Positions 50,465 through 59,042 of a DNA stretch of 64,000 bases are shown here, in pieces; positions within the stretch are counted from its first letter, which is position 1, and each line of letters opens with the position of its first letter. The notes beneath the pieces were generated by a model that was not told the origin of the DNA, made no database searches, and worked only from the letters and a program-made list of their open reading frames with translations. A program made the translations under genes and the position numbers. Source of the DNA: Candidatus Oscillibacter excrementigallinarum. GTDB taxonomy: Bacteria > Bacillota > Clostridia > Oscillospirales > Oscillospiraceae. Where the stretch lies: positions 1 to 64,000 of the forward strand of contig DWZJ01000005.1 of the NCBI GenBank assembly GCA_019118245.1, written 5' to 3'.

Positions 50465-50770
50465 TTATCGTATCGTCACCAGCCGGCCGATGCCGGCGGC
50501 GTCCAGGACCCGCCGGGCCTGCTGGGGCACGTTCCGCACCAGCAGGCTGCCGTCCAGCAGGCTCATCCGTTGCTGGGCCCGTAAGATCAGCGCGATGCCG
50601 GAGCTGTCCATGAACGTCACGCCGGAAAAGTCCAGCACCAGCTTCTTCGGCAGCGCCGCGTCGATGGCCAGCTCCAGCTCCCGGAGGGCATCCCGGGCCC
50701 CGTGGTGGTCCAGTTCCCCCTTCAGTTCCAGCAGCAGATTCCGGTCCGCGCTCGTGGCTTCGATCTCCAT
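50465..50770 (-). CDS. spoIIAA: Anti-sigma F factor antagonist SpoIIAA
   Basis: This 101-aa STAS-domain protein releases SigF when dephosphorylated by SpoIIE. The phosphorylation site is in GVTFMDSSGIALILRA. The track extends upstream to 50833, but the ATG at 50770 (MEIEATSADRN) with AAGGGG before it is the start that fits the family length. Confidence 0.93.
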   Translation of the reverse strand: MEIEATSADRNLLLELKGELDHHGARDALRELELAIDAALPKKLVLDFSGVTFMDSSGIALILRAQQRMSLLDGSLLVRNVPQQARRVLDAAGIGRLVTIR

Positions 50771-50900
50771 TCGATCCCCTTCTTCCTTGTCATTTGTGTA
50801 CCAAGATACAGGGTACCCCGTTTTTCCTTCCATTATAAGGAAACCGCCCTTTCTTTTTTGTCGGAATCACGCCCCGCCGCAAATTCTTCCCCCCATTCCC

Positions 50901-50929
50901 TTGCATCGGCCTCCGCGGCGGGGTATCAT
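50901..50929 (+). promoter_or_regulatory. Promoter of the FMN reductase gene
   Basis: TTGCAT, a 17-bp spacer and TATCAT, the same as the ltaE promoter. Transcription would begin near 50936, which makes an ATG at 50941 too close and favours 50962. Confidence 0.68.
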
Positions 50930-50961
50930 GGAGGTATCTCATGGGAAAGGCAGGCACATCT

Positions 50962-51588
50962 ATGAAATTTTTACTGCTCAACGGCAGCTCCCGGCCCAAC
51001 GGCTGCACCTACACGGCCCTGCGGGAGGTGGCGGACACGCTGGAGGCCGGCGGCGCGGAGACGGAGATCCTCTTCCTGGGCAGCGGCCCCATCCGGGACT
51101 GCACCGCCTGCAGGGCCTGTCAAAAGACGCCGGGCCGCTGTGTGTTCGACGATGACATCGTGAACCAGGTCATCGAGAAGGCCCGGGAGGCGGACGGCTT
51201 TGTGTTCGGCACACCGGTGTACTACGCCCACCCGGCGGGGCGCATCCTCTCGGTGCTGGACCGGGCGTTCTACGCAGGAGGCAGTGCCTTCGCCCACAAG
51301 CCCGGCGCGGCCGTGGCCTCCGCCCGGCGGGCAGGTACCACCGCCTCAGTGGATGTACTGGACAAATACTTTACCATCGCCCAGATGCCGGTGGTGTCCT
51401 CCACCTACTGGAACATGGTCCATGGCAACACGCCGGAGGAGGTGCGCCAGGACGCGGAGGGGATGCAGACCATGCGGAACCTTGGGCGGAACCTGCTCTG
51501 GCTGGTCCAGTGCATCCAGGCGGGAAAGGCCGCCGGCATTCAACCGCCCCAGGCTGAGCGGAGCGCCCGGACCAATTTTATCCGCTGA
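50962..51588 (+). CDS. NAD(P)H-dependent FMN reductase / flavodoxin-family protein
   Basis: The 208-aa flavodoxin-fold protein begins with the phosphate-binding loop LLLNGSSRPNGCT and has the iron-sulfur-flavoprotein-like cysteine segment DCTACRACQKTPGRCVFDDD, then FGTPVYYAHPAGRI. Such enzymes reduce quinones, nitro compounds or metals with FMN. The substrate is unknown. It overlaps the convergent GNAT gene by 11 nt. Confidence 0.88.
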   Translation: MKFLLLNGSSRPNGCTYTALREVADTLEAGGAETEILFLGSGPIRDCTACRACQKTPGRCVFDDDIVNQVIEKAREADGFVFGTPVYYAHPAGRILSVLDRAFYAGGSAFAHKPGAAVASARRAGTTASVDVLDKYFTIAQMPVVSSTYWNMVHGNTPEEVRQDAEGMQTMRNLGRNLLWLVQCIQAGKAAGIQPPQAERSARTNFIR

Positions 51589-51958
51589 CATGCAAAAAGC
51601 CCAGATGGCGGTAGACCTCCACCGCGTAAGGGGAGCTGTAGACCGTCACCCGACTCCAGTCCCCCGCCGCCAGATACGTCTGGAACAGGCCGCGGCCGAT
51701 GCCCTGCCGGTGGAAAGCCGGGTCCACGAAAAACAGGGCGATGTGGCTCCCCTCTGCCGCCAGGACGCCCAGGAGATCTTGGCCCTCCCAGGCGCCAAAC
51801 ACTGTCAAGTGCTTTACCTGTTCAACATCTGAGATATAAACATGAAAGGCCTCCACACCCTCCAGCGCGTAGTCCGGGGCCTCGAATTCCTGAAACACCC
51901 GCCAGCACAGGTCCATAGCCGCCGGAAGCTCTGGCTCCCGGATACGTCGGATCAACAT
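51578..51958 (-). CDS. GNAT family N-acetyltransferase
   Basis: The 126-aa acetyl-CoA-dependent transferase has the acetyl-CoA motif FFVDPAFHRQGIGRGLFQTY and a C-terminal PYAVEVYRHLGF strand-helix. It lies 8 nt downstream of the TudS-like gene, with GAGGTG before ATG 51958; the longer track frame is an artefact. The acceptor is unknown. Confidence 0.88.
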   Translation of the reverse strand: MLIRRIREPELPAAMDLCWRVFQEFEAPDYALEGVEAFHVYISDVEQVKHLTVFGAWEGQDLLGVLAAEGSHIALFFVDPAFHRQGIGRGLFQTYLAAGDWSRVTVYSSPYAVEVYRHLGFLHVSG

Positions 51959-51966
51959 GGCACACC

Positions 51967-52512
51967 TCACATTTCCAGCAGGGCCCGCACCCGGTCCAGC
52001 GCATCCGGGGCCGATGGCTTGACACCGATCACCGGCACAGTCAGCCCTGCCGCCACCATCGCCGTTTGCAGGGCGGCGATGAACACGCCCTGGCCAGGCA
52101 GTTCCCGGTCCTGGTCCGAGGTGGTGTTCACCCCGCAGCAGGGGGAGCGGTCGACACCCACGATGCCCAGCACTGCGAAGCCGTGCTTCCGGTACTCCCG
52201 GATCTGCCGGACCACTTGACTCGTCAGCTCCCGCAGCCGGGCGGCAGCCTCCGGCTGCCCCATGGCCCGGCGGATGCGGGTGTTCTCCACCACCACAGGC
52301 CGCTCCCCGCCTTTGGGGTCTCCCCGGTCCAGCCCCAGGCAGCACAGCTCCGGGCAGGGCATCTGCACCACGCCTACCTGGGCGTCCAAGATCGTCCGCA
52401 GGATCTCCCGGTGGACGGCGGGCACCTCCGCGGTGCCATCGGAAATGGCGTTTTGATTCAGCAGGCAGTGGGCCAGGAAAATGACCCGCCGGCTCCTTCC
52501 ATCGGTGAACAT
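51967..52512 (-). CDS. DUF523/TudS-related putative desulfidase
   Basis: The 181-aa protein has the cysteine motifs of the thiouracil desulfurase (TudS, DUF523) group: LAHCLLNQN, QMPCPELCCLG and VDRSPCCGV, able to hold a [4Fe-4S] cluster. This subtype resembles the CD3072-type relatives and its substrate is unknown. The ATG at 52512 has GGAGGG at 6 nt. It forms a two-gene unit with the GNAT gene. Confidence 0.68.
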   Translation of the reverse strand: MFTDGRSRRVIFLAHCLLNQNAISDGTAEVPAVHREILRTILDAQVGVVQMPCPELCCLGLDRGDPKGGERPVVVENTRIRRAMGQPEAAARLRELTSQVVRQIREYRKHGFAVLGIVGVDRSPCCGVNTTSDQDRELPGQGVFIAALQTAMVAAGLTVPVIGVKPSAPDALDRVRALLEM

Positions 52513-52555
52513 GGCGTCCCTCCTCTCTCCGCGGCGCTCCGCCGCGGCGGTCCTA

Positions 52556-52593
52556 TCGAAAAACGCCCCTGGGAGATGCTCCGCAGGGGCGCT
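52556..52593 (-). terminator. Terminator of valS
   Basis: Minus-strand GCGCCCCTG...CAGGGGCG followed by TTTTTCG. Confidence 0.82.
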
Positions 52594-52622
52594 TTGTCGT
52601 TGCATTTTGAAGTGCCGGGGCG

Positions 52623-55259
52623 TTACGCCTGCATAGCCTTGGCGGACTCCTCCAGCTTGGCGATGAGCTCCTGGTACTTGACGGCCTTCTCCCGCTCGGC
52701 GTTCACCACCGCCTCAGGGGCCCGGGAGACGAACTTCTCGTTGGAGAGCTTCTGCTCCACGCTCCGCAGGCCGTTCCGGGCCTTCTCGATCTCCTTGGCG
52801 ATCCGCTCCAGCTCAGCAGCGATGTCCACCAGCTCCCGCAGGGGCAGGTAGGCCGTGGCGTTGTGGGTGACGGCAGTCACCATGCCGGACACATCCGCCG
52901 GGGCGGCGTCCGCGAACTTCACCTCACTGGCGTAGGCCAGGCGCTGGATGAAGTGGCTGCCCTGGGCGTAGACGTCCGGGGTGGCAGTGACGATCAGAAC
53001 CTCCGCTTTTCTGGAGGGGGGTACGTTCATCTCCGCCCGGCGGCCCCGGATGGCCTTGATGGTGTCCATGACCGCCTCCATGGCGGCCTCCTCCGCCGGG
53101 AAGGACAGGTCGGCCCGGTACTCCGGCCACCGGGAGGTCATGATGAACCGGTCCTCGTGGGGCAGGGCCTGGTAGATCTCCTCGGTGATGAAGGGCATGA
53201 AGGGGTGCAGCAGCTTCAGCAGCGTGATCAGCACGTAGCAGAGCACGTTCTGGGCCACCAGCTTGGCCCCCTCGTCCTCTCCCTGGAGACGGGTCTTGGT
53301 CAGCTCGATATACCAGTCGCAGTAGGTGTCCCACAGGAAGTCGTAGACCTTGGCGGAGGCCACACCGATCTCGTAGGCGTCCAGGTTCTCCGTGACCTCC
53401 TTCACCAGGGTGTTCAGCTTGGAGAGGACCCACTTGTCCTCCGGCGCCAGGACGTCCGCTGCCGGCAGCTCACACTTGTCGAGGCGCAGATTCATCATCA
53501 CGAACCGGCTGGCGTTCCAGATCTTGTTGGCGAAGTTCCGCATGGCCTCGCACTTCTCGGTGTAGAACCGGGTGTCGTTGCCCGGGGAGTTGCCGGTGAT
53601 CAGGTTGAAGCGCAGGGCGTCGGCGCCGTACTTGCCGGCGATCTCCAGGGGATCGATGCCGTTGCCCAGGGACTTGGACATCTTGCGGCCCTTGTCGTCC
53701 CGCACCAGACCGTGGATCAGCACGGTGTGGAAGGGGATCTGGTGCATCTGCTCGCAGCCGGAGAAGATCATCCGGGCCACCCAGAAGAAGATGATGTCGT
53801 AGCCGGTGACCATGACGGAGGTGGGATAGTAGAAGTCCAGCTCCTTCGTCTTTTCCGGCCAGCCCAGGGTGGAGAAGGGCCACAGGGCGCTGGAGAACCA
53901 GGTGTCCAGCACGTCCGGGTCACGGGTCAGGTGGGTGGAGCCGCACTTTTCGCACTTGGTGGGGTCCTCCCGGGAGACATTGATGTGGCCGCAGTCGTCA
54001 CAGTACCAGGCGGGGATCTGGTGGCCCCACCACAGCTGGCGGGAGATGCACCAGTCGTGGACGTTCTCCATCCAGTTGATATAGGTCTTGGCGAACCGCT
54101 CGGGGACGAACTTCACCTCGCCCTCACGGACCACCCGCAGGGCCTCCTTGGCCAGGGGCTCCATCTTCACGAACCACTGGGCGGAGATCAGGGGCTCCAC
54201 ATCGTTGTGGCAGCGGTAGCAGGTGCCCACGTTGTGGTTGTAGGGCTCGGTCTTTACCAGATAGCCCTGCTCCTCCAGATCCTTCACGATCTGCTTGCGG
54301 CACTCATACCGGTCCATCCCGTTGTAGGGGCCGCCGTTTTCGTTGATCTTGCCGTCGTCGCCGATGACGCGGATGACCTCCAGGTTGTGGCGCAGGCCCA
54401 CCTCGAAGTCGTTGGGGTCGTGGGCGGGGGTCATCTTCACGGCGCCGGTGCCGAAGCCCAGCTCCACGTAGTCGTCCGCCACGATGGGGATCTCCCGGTT
54501 CATGATGGGCAGGATGCAGGCCTTGCCTACCAGGTCTTTGAACCGCTCGTCCTCCGGGTTCACGGCCACGCCGGTGTCGCCCATCATGGTCTCGGGGCGG
54601 GTGGTGGCCACCACCAGGTCGCCGGATCCGTCGGCCAGGGGGTAGCGGATATACCACAGGTGGCCGGGCTTGTCCACGTACTCCACCTCGGCGTCAGACA
54701 GGGCGGTGATGCAGTGGGGGCACCAGTTGATGATGCGGCTGCCCTTGTAGATCAGGCCCTTGTCGTACAGTTCGCAGAAGGTCTCCCGCACGGCCTTGGA
54801 GCAGCCCTCGTCCATGGTGAAGCGGGAGCGGCTCCAGTCGCAGGAGACGCCCATCTTCTTCTGCTGCTCCACAATGCGGTTGCCGTACTCCTCCTTCCAC
54901 TTCCACACCCGCTGGAGGAACTTCTCCCGGCCCAGGTCGTAGCGGGTCAGGCCCTCCTTGGTGCGCAGCTCCTCCTCCACCTTGATCTGGGTGGCGATGC
55001 CGGCGTGGTCCGTGCCGGGGACCCACAGGGTGGAGTAGCCCTGCATCCGCTTAAAGCGGGTCAGGATGTCCTGAAGGGTGCAGTCCAGGGCGTGGCCCAT
55101 GTGGAGCTGGCCCGTGACATTGGGAGGCGGCATGACGATGGAAAAGGGCGGTTTCTTGGGATCCGGGTCCCCGTTGAAGCAGTTGTTGTCCTCCCACATC
55201 TGGTAGATGCGGGACTCCACCTGCTGGGGTTCATACACCTTGGGCAGTTCTTTGTTCAT
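52623..55259 (-). CDS. valS: Valyl-tRNA synthetase
   Basis: ValS charges tRNA-Val. The 878-aa class I synthetase has the HIGH-type PPPNVTGQLHMGHAL, the editing domain (about 210-350, with ATTRPETMMGDTGVAVNPED), KMSKSLGNG, an anticodon-binding domain and the C-terminal coiled-coil arm (LRSVEQKLSNEKFVSRAPEAVV). The ATG at 55259 has AAGGAGAG. It is the second gene after a T-box leader with a valine specifier, so it is induced when tRNA-Val is uncharged. Confidence 0.96.
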   Translation of the reverse strand: MNKELPKVYEPQQVESRIYQMWEDNNCFNGDPDPKKPPFSIVMPPPNVTGQLHMGHALDCTLQDILTRFKRMQGYSTLWVPGTDHAGIATQIKVEEELRTKEGLTRYDLGREKFLQRVWKWKEEYGNRIVEQQKKMGVSCDWSRSRFTMDEGCSKAVRETFCELYDKGLIYKGSRIINWCPHCITALSDAEVEYVDKPGHLWYIRYPLADGSGDLVVATTRPETMMGDTGVAVNPEDERFKDLVGKACILPIMNREIPIVADDYVELGFGTGAVKMTPAHDPNDFEVGLRHNLEVIRVIGDDGKINENGGPYNGMDRYECRKQIVKDLEEQGYLVKTEPYNHNVGTCYRCHNDVEPLISAQWFVKMEPLAKEALRVVREGEVKFVPERFAKTYINWMENVHDWCISRQLWWGHQIPAWYCDDCGHINVSREDPTKCEKCGSTHLTRDPDVLDTWFSSALWPFSTLGWPEKTKELDFYYPTSVMVTGYDIIFFWVARMIFSGCEQMHQIPFHTVLIHGLVRDDKGRKMSKSLGNGIDPLEIAGKYGADALRFNLITGNSPGNDTRFYTEKCEAMRNFANKIWNASRFVMMNLRLDKCELPAADVLAPEDKWVLSKLNTLVKEVTENLDAYEIGVASAKVYDFLWDTYCDWYIELTKTRLQGEDEGAKLVAQNVLCYVLITLLKLLHPFMPFITEEIYQALPHEDRFIMTSRWPEYRADLSFPAEEAAMEAVMDTIKAIRGRRAEMNVPPSRKAEVLIVTATPDVYAQGSHFIQRLAYASEVKFADAAPADVSGMVTAVTHNATAYLPLRELVDIAAELERIAKEIEKARNGLRSVEQKLSNEKFVSRAPEAVVNAEREKAVKYQELIAKLEESAKAMQA

Positions 55260-55285
55260 AGTGACTCTCCTTACTTGTCCGTGGG

Positions 55286-55795
55286 TCAGACGCGCTGATA
55301 CGGTTTTTGACATTTTTCAGACAGGAACTTCCGCAGCTCCTCCGGGTCCTGGCCTGGCACGTCGTCCAGCTTCACAATGAGGCTGGCCGCGGGGTCCAGG
55401 AACAAAAAGTCATATCCCCGGTAGTAGACCAGGGCATAGATCTTGTCGTAGTTGTGGCGGACTTTCTTATTGCCGATCACCTCGTACAAACAGCTGTCCA
55501 TAAACTGGATCTTGCCGCTGTAGACCATCCGCATCCGGGCGATGGCGGCGCTGGCCAGGTTGGGGATCAGGCCGGCGACCAGGAACAGGATGCCGATCAC
55601 CGTGTAGCCGAATCGCTCAAAGCTCATCCCGTCCGCCAGGATGTCCTCCGCCACGGTCCAGGTGCGCCAGATGCCTACTGCCAGAAAAATCACCCGGTAG
55701 ATCAGCATCTGTTTCCGCCGGAACAGCTTTTCCGACACCGTGTACAGCGCCAGCAGCTGCCGGTAGTTCAGTTTCATCTCCGCTTCAAATCTCAT
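55286..55795 (-). CDS. YcxB-like membrane protein in the valS operon
   Basis: The 169-aa protein has two central membrane helices (MLIYRVIFLAVGIWRTW and FGYTVIGILFLVAGLIPNLA). A C-terminal YcxB/PH-like domain (VIGNKKVRHNYDKIYALVYYRGYDFLFLDPAASLIVKLDDV) follows. It lies between the T-box and valS, 26 nt before valS. Nothing in its sequence points to translation, so the link to valine supply may be just shared transcription. Confidence 0.75.
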   Translation of the reverse strand: MRFEAEMKLNYRQLLALYTVSEKLFRRKQMLIYRVIFLAVGIWRTWTVAEDILADGMSFERFGYTVIGILFLVAGLIPNLASAAIARMRMVYSGKIQFMDSCLYEVIGNKKVRHNYDKIYALVYYRGYDFLFLDPAASLIVKLDDVPGQDPEELRKFLSEKCQKPYQRV

Positions 55796-55843
55796 GCACG
55801 CTCTCCCTTGTGGTTACTTGAATGGGGCCCGTCCATCTTTGGC

Positions 55844-56106
55844 AAAGAAAACGCCCTGAGCCGTAAGGCTCAGGGCGAACAGATTGTCCGTGGTACCACC
55901 TGAATTCGGGAATCCTCCCGCACTCTGGGGCGCTGAAAGCGCCTGCTCCGGTAACGGCGGGCATCCGCCGGGGCTTACTGACGCTTCAGCTCCGGTGCTC
56001 CGGGACGACTTCTCCGGCGGCATTGGGAGAACTCACACCAGCCGTTCTCTCTCTTGGCCGCTGCCCGCCGGGTACTGCTTCCCTTCCTCGCAGATCGCAA
56101 TATCTT
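55844..56106 (-). promoter_or_regulatory. T-box riboswitch (valine) for the ycxB-like-valS operon
   Basis: On the minus strand: AGAGAGAACGGCTGGTGTGAG of stem I, a likely specifier loop GAAGTCGTCCCGGAGC with GTC valine codons, and the T-box antiterminator GGTGGTACCACGG. The terminator GCCCTGAGCCTTACGGCTCAGGGC then TTTTC closes it. Uncharged tRNA binding would favour the antiterminator and allow transcription of valS. Confidence 0.92.
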
Positions 56107-56111
56107 GTTTC

Positions 56112-56140
56112 AGTATAGTATACCCGGTGAGGATTGTCAA
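56112..56140 (-). promoter_or_regulatory. Promoter of the T-box valS operon
   Basis: Minus-strand TTGACA, a 17-bp spacer and TATACT, placed directly after the sigE stop codon. Confidence 0.9.
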
Positions 56141-56142
56141 GA

Positions 56143-56847
56143 CTAGGACAGCCGCAGGATCTCCTTCTTCAGCCGGTTGATGATGCGCTTCTCCAGCCGG
56201 GAGATGTAGCTCTGGGAGATGCCCAGCTGGTCCGCCACCTCCTTCTGGGTCTGCTCCTTCCCGCCCCCCAGGCCGAACCGGAGGGTGATGATCTGCTTTT
56301 CCCGGGGCGAGAGCACCTGGATGGCCGCCGCCAGCAGGTCCCGCTCCACGTCCTCCTCGATGGGGCGCATCACCACGTCCGCCTCGGTGCCCAGCACGTC
56401 GGAGAGCAGCAGCTCGTTGCCGTCCCAGTCGGTGTTCAGCGGCTCGTCGAAGGAGACCTCGCCCTTCCGCCCGGCGTTCTTCCGCAGGTACATCAGGATC
56501 TCATTCTCGATGCACCGGGAGGCGTAGGTGGCCAGCTTGATGTTTTTGTCCGTCCGGTAGGTGCCCACCGCCTTGATGAGCCCGATGGTGCCGATGGAGA
56601 TCAGGTCCTCGATGCCCACGCCGGTGTTCTCGAACCGCCGGGCGATGTACACCACCAGCCGCAGGTTATGTTCGATGAGCTCCTTCCGGGCGTCCTCGTC
56701 CTCCGCCCGGGCCAGCAGCTCCGCCTCCCGCTCCCGGCTCAGGGGCGGGGGCAGCGTGTCGCTGCCGCCGATGTAGTGCACCTCCGCCGGCGGCAGCAGG
56801 CCCATCCGCACCAGCAGCCGCCTCCAGGATCTCTTCCAGTTGTTCAT
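56143..56847 (-). CDS. sigE: Sporulation sigma factor SigE (pro-form)
   Basis: SigE controls early mother-cell transcription. The 234-aa protein has the N-terminal pro-sequence region ([37 protein letters not shown]), which SpoIIGA removes. Region 2 reads [34 protein letters not shown]...[19 protein letters not shown] and region 4 reads [20 protein letters not shown]. The ATG at 56847 has AAGGAG at 8 nt. It lies downstream of spoIIGA, whose ORF overlaps it. The adjacent sigG found in many species is absent here. Confidence 0.95.
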   Translation of the reverse strand: MNNWKRSWRRLLVRMGLLPPAEVHYIGGSDTLPPPLSREREAELLARAEDEDARKELIEHNLRLVVYIARRFENTGVGIEDLISIGTIGLIKAVGTYRTDKNIKLATYASRCIENEILMYLRKNAGRKGEVSFDEPLNTDWDGNELLLSDVLGTEADVVMRPIEEDVERDLLAAAIQVLSPREKQIITLRFGLGGGKEQTQKEVADQLGISQSYISRLEKRIINRLKKEILRLS

Positions 56848-57721
56848 GGTGAACGCTCCTTCCCACCGCGCCGCCCCAAAGGGCACTGTATCCTGTTCCC
56901 AATTCCGTGGGGGACAGGGCCGCCAGCAGCCCTGTGTACCGCACCCCCGCGATCTCTGCCTGATCGCAGCGCACCGCCAGCAGCAGGCCGCCCGCCACCC
57001 CCACCGCCTGGTAGGGGAGCAGGCGGAACCGCAGCCCCGGCGCCGTCCGCACCAGGGGCTCCAGCAGCTCCGCGGGCCGCTCCAGCGCCCTGTGGTCCAG
57101 CAGGCTCCGGACCTCCCGGGGCAAGACGCCGTCCAGCCGCCCCGGAGACACCACCAGCACCGGCTGGCCGGACACCGGGTCCCGCAGGCTGTTCCCCGTG
57201 TCGCAGAAGGCGGTGAAGGCCGTCGTCCGCCCGGCGAGACACACCCGGACCGTCACCAGCTGGCCATGCAGCCCCTTTTTGGCCGCCGCCCGGAACACCA
57301 CCGTCAGCACCAGATAGGCCGCGGCGGAGGCGATCAGCAGCACCTTGGCATCCACATCCGTATAAAACACGCCGTTCACCACCGGCACGCCGCCCCCGGC
57401 CAGCAGGCCCAGGGCCAGCACGCAGCCGGCCATGGCGCAGGAGACGGCGAAGAACAGCAGCGTCAGCCGCAGCAGCTTCTCCTCCCCGCCGTAGGCCGTC
57501 AGCGCCAGCAGCACCCCCGCCGCCAGCTTCACCGGCGTGGCGGAGAGAAAGCCCAGCCCCGGCAAAAACACCGCCACCGCATAGGCGCCCCCCAGCAGGC
57601 CCGCCAGCAGGTACCGTCCCCGCCGGAGGGGGATCCCCGCCAACCGGGCGGCGGAGAGCACCAGCAGATAGTCCATCAGCGCGTTCAGGACGAACACACT
57701 GTCCACATACACCACGGTCAA
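56666..57721 (-). CDS. spoIIGA: Sigma-E processing peptidase SpoIIGA (with 3' extension)
   Basis: SpoIIGA is a membrane aspartic protease that activates pro-SigE. The protein has about five N-terminal membrane helices (start [22 protein letters not shown]) and the protease domain with the catalytic aspartate in [15 protein letters not shown]. The usual end is near [13 protein letters not shown] (about residue 288). Here the frame stays open about 60 more residues, overlapping sigE by 182 nt with low-complexity Gly/Ala/Arg sequence. Either the stop was lost or a frameshift lies near 56880. The start is TTG with GGAGG upstream. Confidence 0.85.
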   Translation of the reverse strand: MTVVYVDSVFVLNALMDYLLVLSAARLAGIPLRRGRYLLAGLLGGAYAVAVFLPGLGFLSATPVKLAAGVLLALTAYGGEEKLLRLTLLFFAVSCAMAGCVLALGLLAGGGVPVVNGVFYTDVDAKVLLIASAAAYLVLTVVFRAAAKKGLHGQLVTVRVCLAGRTTAFTAFCDTGNSLRDPVSGQPVLVVSPGRLDGVLPREVRSLLDHRALERPAELLEPLVRTAPGLRFRLLPYQAVGVAGGLLLAVRCDQAEIAGVRYTGLLAALSPTELGTGYSALWGGAVGRSVHHEQLEEILEAAAGADGPAAAGGGALHRRQRHAAPAPEPGAGGGAAGPGGGRGRPEGAHRT

Positions 57722-57754
57722 GCGCGTCCGCCCTCCTTCCGCTCCGTGGGACTA

Positions 57755-57789
57755 TTATAGGGCAGTCCGCCGGGAAAACCCGTCGCAAA
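57755..57789 (-). promoter_or_regulatory. Candidate spoIIG promoter with long spacer
   Basis: Minus-strand TTGCGA and TATAAT are separated by 23 bp. The B. subtilis spoIIG promoter, activated by Spo0A, also has an abnormal 22-bp spacer. I could not see a perfect Spo0A box (TGTCGAA) next to it. Confidence 0.45.
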
Positions 57790-57821
57790 AGGGGGACGCG
57801 CCCAAAAGGCGCGTCCCCCCG
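57787..57821 (-). terminator. Terminator of the ECF sigma/anti-sigma operon
   Basis: Minus-strand GGGGGGACGCGCC-TTTTG-GGCGCGTCCCCC followed by TTTT, ending at the -35 of the spoIIG promoter. Confidence 0.83.
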
Positions 57822-57834
57822 CAGAGCTGTTCTT

Positions 57835-58413
57835 TCAGACAAATCGAAGAAAGATATCTGGTTCACCCCGCATCTCCACGGTGTAGGGCCGGTCCCGCTC
57901 CAGGGCCTCCAGGCTGACGGCCTGTCCGGGCAGCGCCGTCACCTCCAGCACCAGATCCCCATTCTCATCCCGGAACTGCAGGTCCGCCGGCTGTTCGCAG
58001 TGGGCATCCAGGATCACCTCCCGCCGGTGGAAGATGCTGTCGAACACCACCGGCTCCTCTGCCTGCCGCCACTGGTCGGCCTCCTCGACGGTCACCCGGC
58101 TGATCACGATCTGGCGGGGCGGGTAGTTCTCAACGAAATACTGCCAGCCGCAGAAAGCCGCAAAGCACACCGCCAGCGTCACCAGCACGGCCAGCAGCGT
58201 CCGCAGAAAGGCCTTTTTCTGATACACATAAAAGGGGGATTCCGCCCGGATCACCGGCACCGGCTCCACGCGGACCGTCTCCCGCATCCGCTCCGCCGCC
58301 CGGGCACAGTCCGGGCACTCCGCCAGATGGTGCCGCACCAGCTCCGCCGTCACCGGGCTGCACAGGCCGTCCTGGTACAGGGGCAGCAGGTCCTGGATCA
58401 CTTCACACCGCAT
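57835..58413 (-). CDS. Anti-sigma factor with zinc-finger (zf-HC2) domain
   Basis: The 192-aa protein has an N-terminal anti-sigma zinc-binding motif (CEVIQDLLPLYQDGLCSP...HHLAECPDC, His-X3-Cys-X2-Cys) in the cytosol, one membrane helix (TLLAVLVTLAVCFAAFCGW near residue 80) and an outer domain. It should hold the ECF sigma factor encoded just upstream until a surface signal arrives. The ATG at 58413 starts 2 nt after the sigma gene stop, with GGAGG inside that gene. Confidence 0.88.
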   Translation of the reverse strand: MRCEVIQDLLPLYQDGLCSPVTAELVRHHLAECPDCARAAERMRETVRVEPVPVIRAESPFYVYQKKAFLRTLLAVLVTLAVCFAAFCGWQYFVENYPPRQIVISRVTVEEADQWRQAEEPVVFDSIFHRREVILDAHCEQPADLQFRDENGDLVLEVTALPGQAVSLEALERDRPYTVEMRGEPDIFLRFV

Positions 58414-58415
58414 GG

Positions 58416-58910
58416 TCAATCCTCCTCCAATCGTTCCGCCAGCATGACTTTGGTCCGGTAATAGGTGACCCGGGCCCAGTTCTCCGTCCGGTCAAAAATC
58501 TCCCCGATCTCCCGAAAGCTCAAATCAGACAAGACCCGCAGCAGGAAGATCTCCCGGTAGGGCTCCCGGAGTTCGTGGATGGCCTTGTGGATGGAGACGC
58601 AGGAGTCCCGCCGCAGCAGGGAGATCTCCGGCAGCTGCTGCGGGTCCGGCAGCTCCTCCCCCGCCTGGGCCATGGCCTCTACGGAGAGCTCCGGATGGCG
58701 CCGCCGACGCTTGAGCTCGTCCCAGTACAGATGCTTGGCGATCTGGCACAGCCAGACGGAGAACTTGCAGGTCCCGTTGTAGCGCCCGATAGACTTCACC
58801 GCCTGGTAAAAGGTCTCCTGGGTCAGCTCCTCCGCCAGGTCCAGATCGCCGGTGAGGCACACCAGGAACCGTTTCACCTCATCGGCATACCGCTGATAGA
58901 TCTCGCTCAT
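58416..58910 (-). CDS. ECF-type RNA polymerase sigma factor
   Basis: The 164-aa sigma factor has region 2 (YADEVKRFLVCLTGDLDLAEELTQETFYQAVKSIGRYNG...WLCQIAKHLYWDELKRRRR) and region 4 (YREIFLLRVLSDLSFREIGEIFDRTENWARVTYYRTKVML). It pairs with the downstream zinc anti-sigma factor and probably responds to envelope stress. ATG 58910 is chosen; a TTG at 58919 is an alternative. Confidence 0.9.
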   Translation of the reverse strand: MSEIYQRYADEVKRFLVCLTGDLDLAEELTQETFYQAVKSIGRYNGTCKFSVWLCQIAKHLYWDELKRRRRHPELSVEAMAQAGEELPDPQQLPEISLLRRDSCVSIHKAIHELREPYREIFLLRVLSDLSFREIGEIFDRTENWARVTYYRTKVMLAERLEED

Positions 58911-58952
58911 CGGCTCCAAGCGTACCCCCTCCTCTCTGTCCTCACAGATAGA

Positions 58953-58978
58953 TAGACGCCGCTGTCCAATCGTTACAA
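58953..58978 (-). promoter_or_regulatory. Candidate ECF autoregulated promoter
   Basis: Minus-strand TTGTAACGATTGGACAGCGGCGTCTATC. TGTAAC and CGTCTA resemble ECF -35 and -10 elements but are only 13 bp apart. Alternatively TTGTAA-18-TATCTA could serve sigma-A. Confidence 0.4.
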
Positions 58979-59042
58979 CCCGCTGGAAAAAAATCCGCCG
59001 GAATGCGTTTCCCGGCGGATCATCCTGTTATGTATTGACCCT

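Noticed and set aside
52863-55298. 811-aa plus-strand ORF opposite valS
   Set aside because: Antisense shadow; valS is complete on the other strand.
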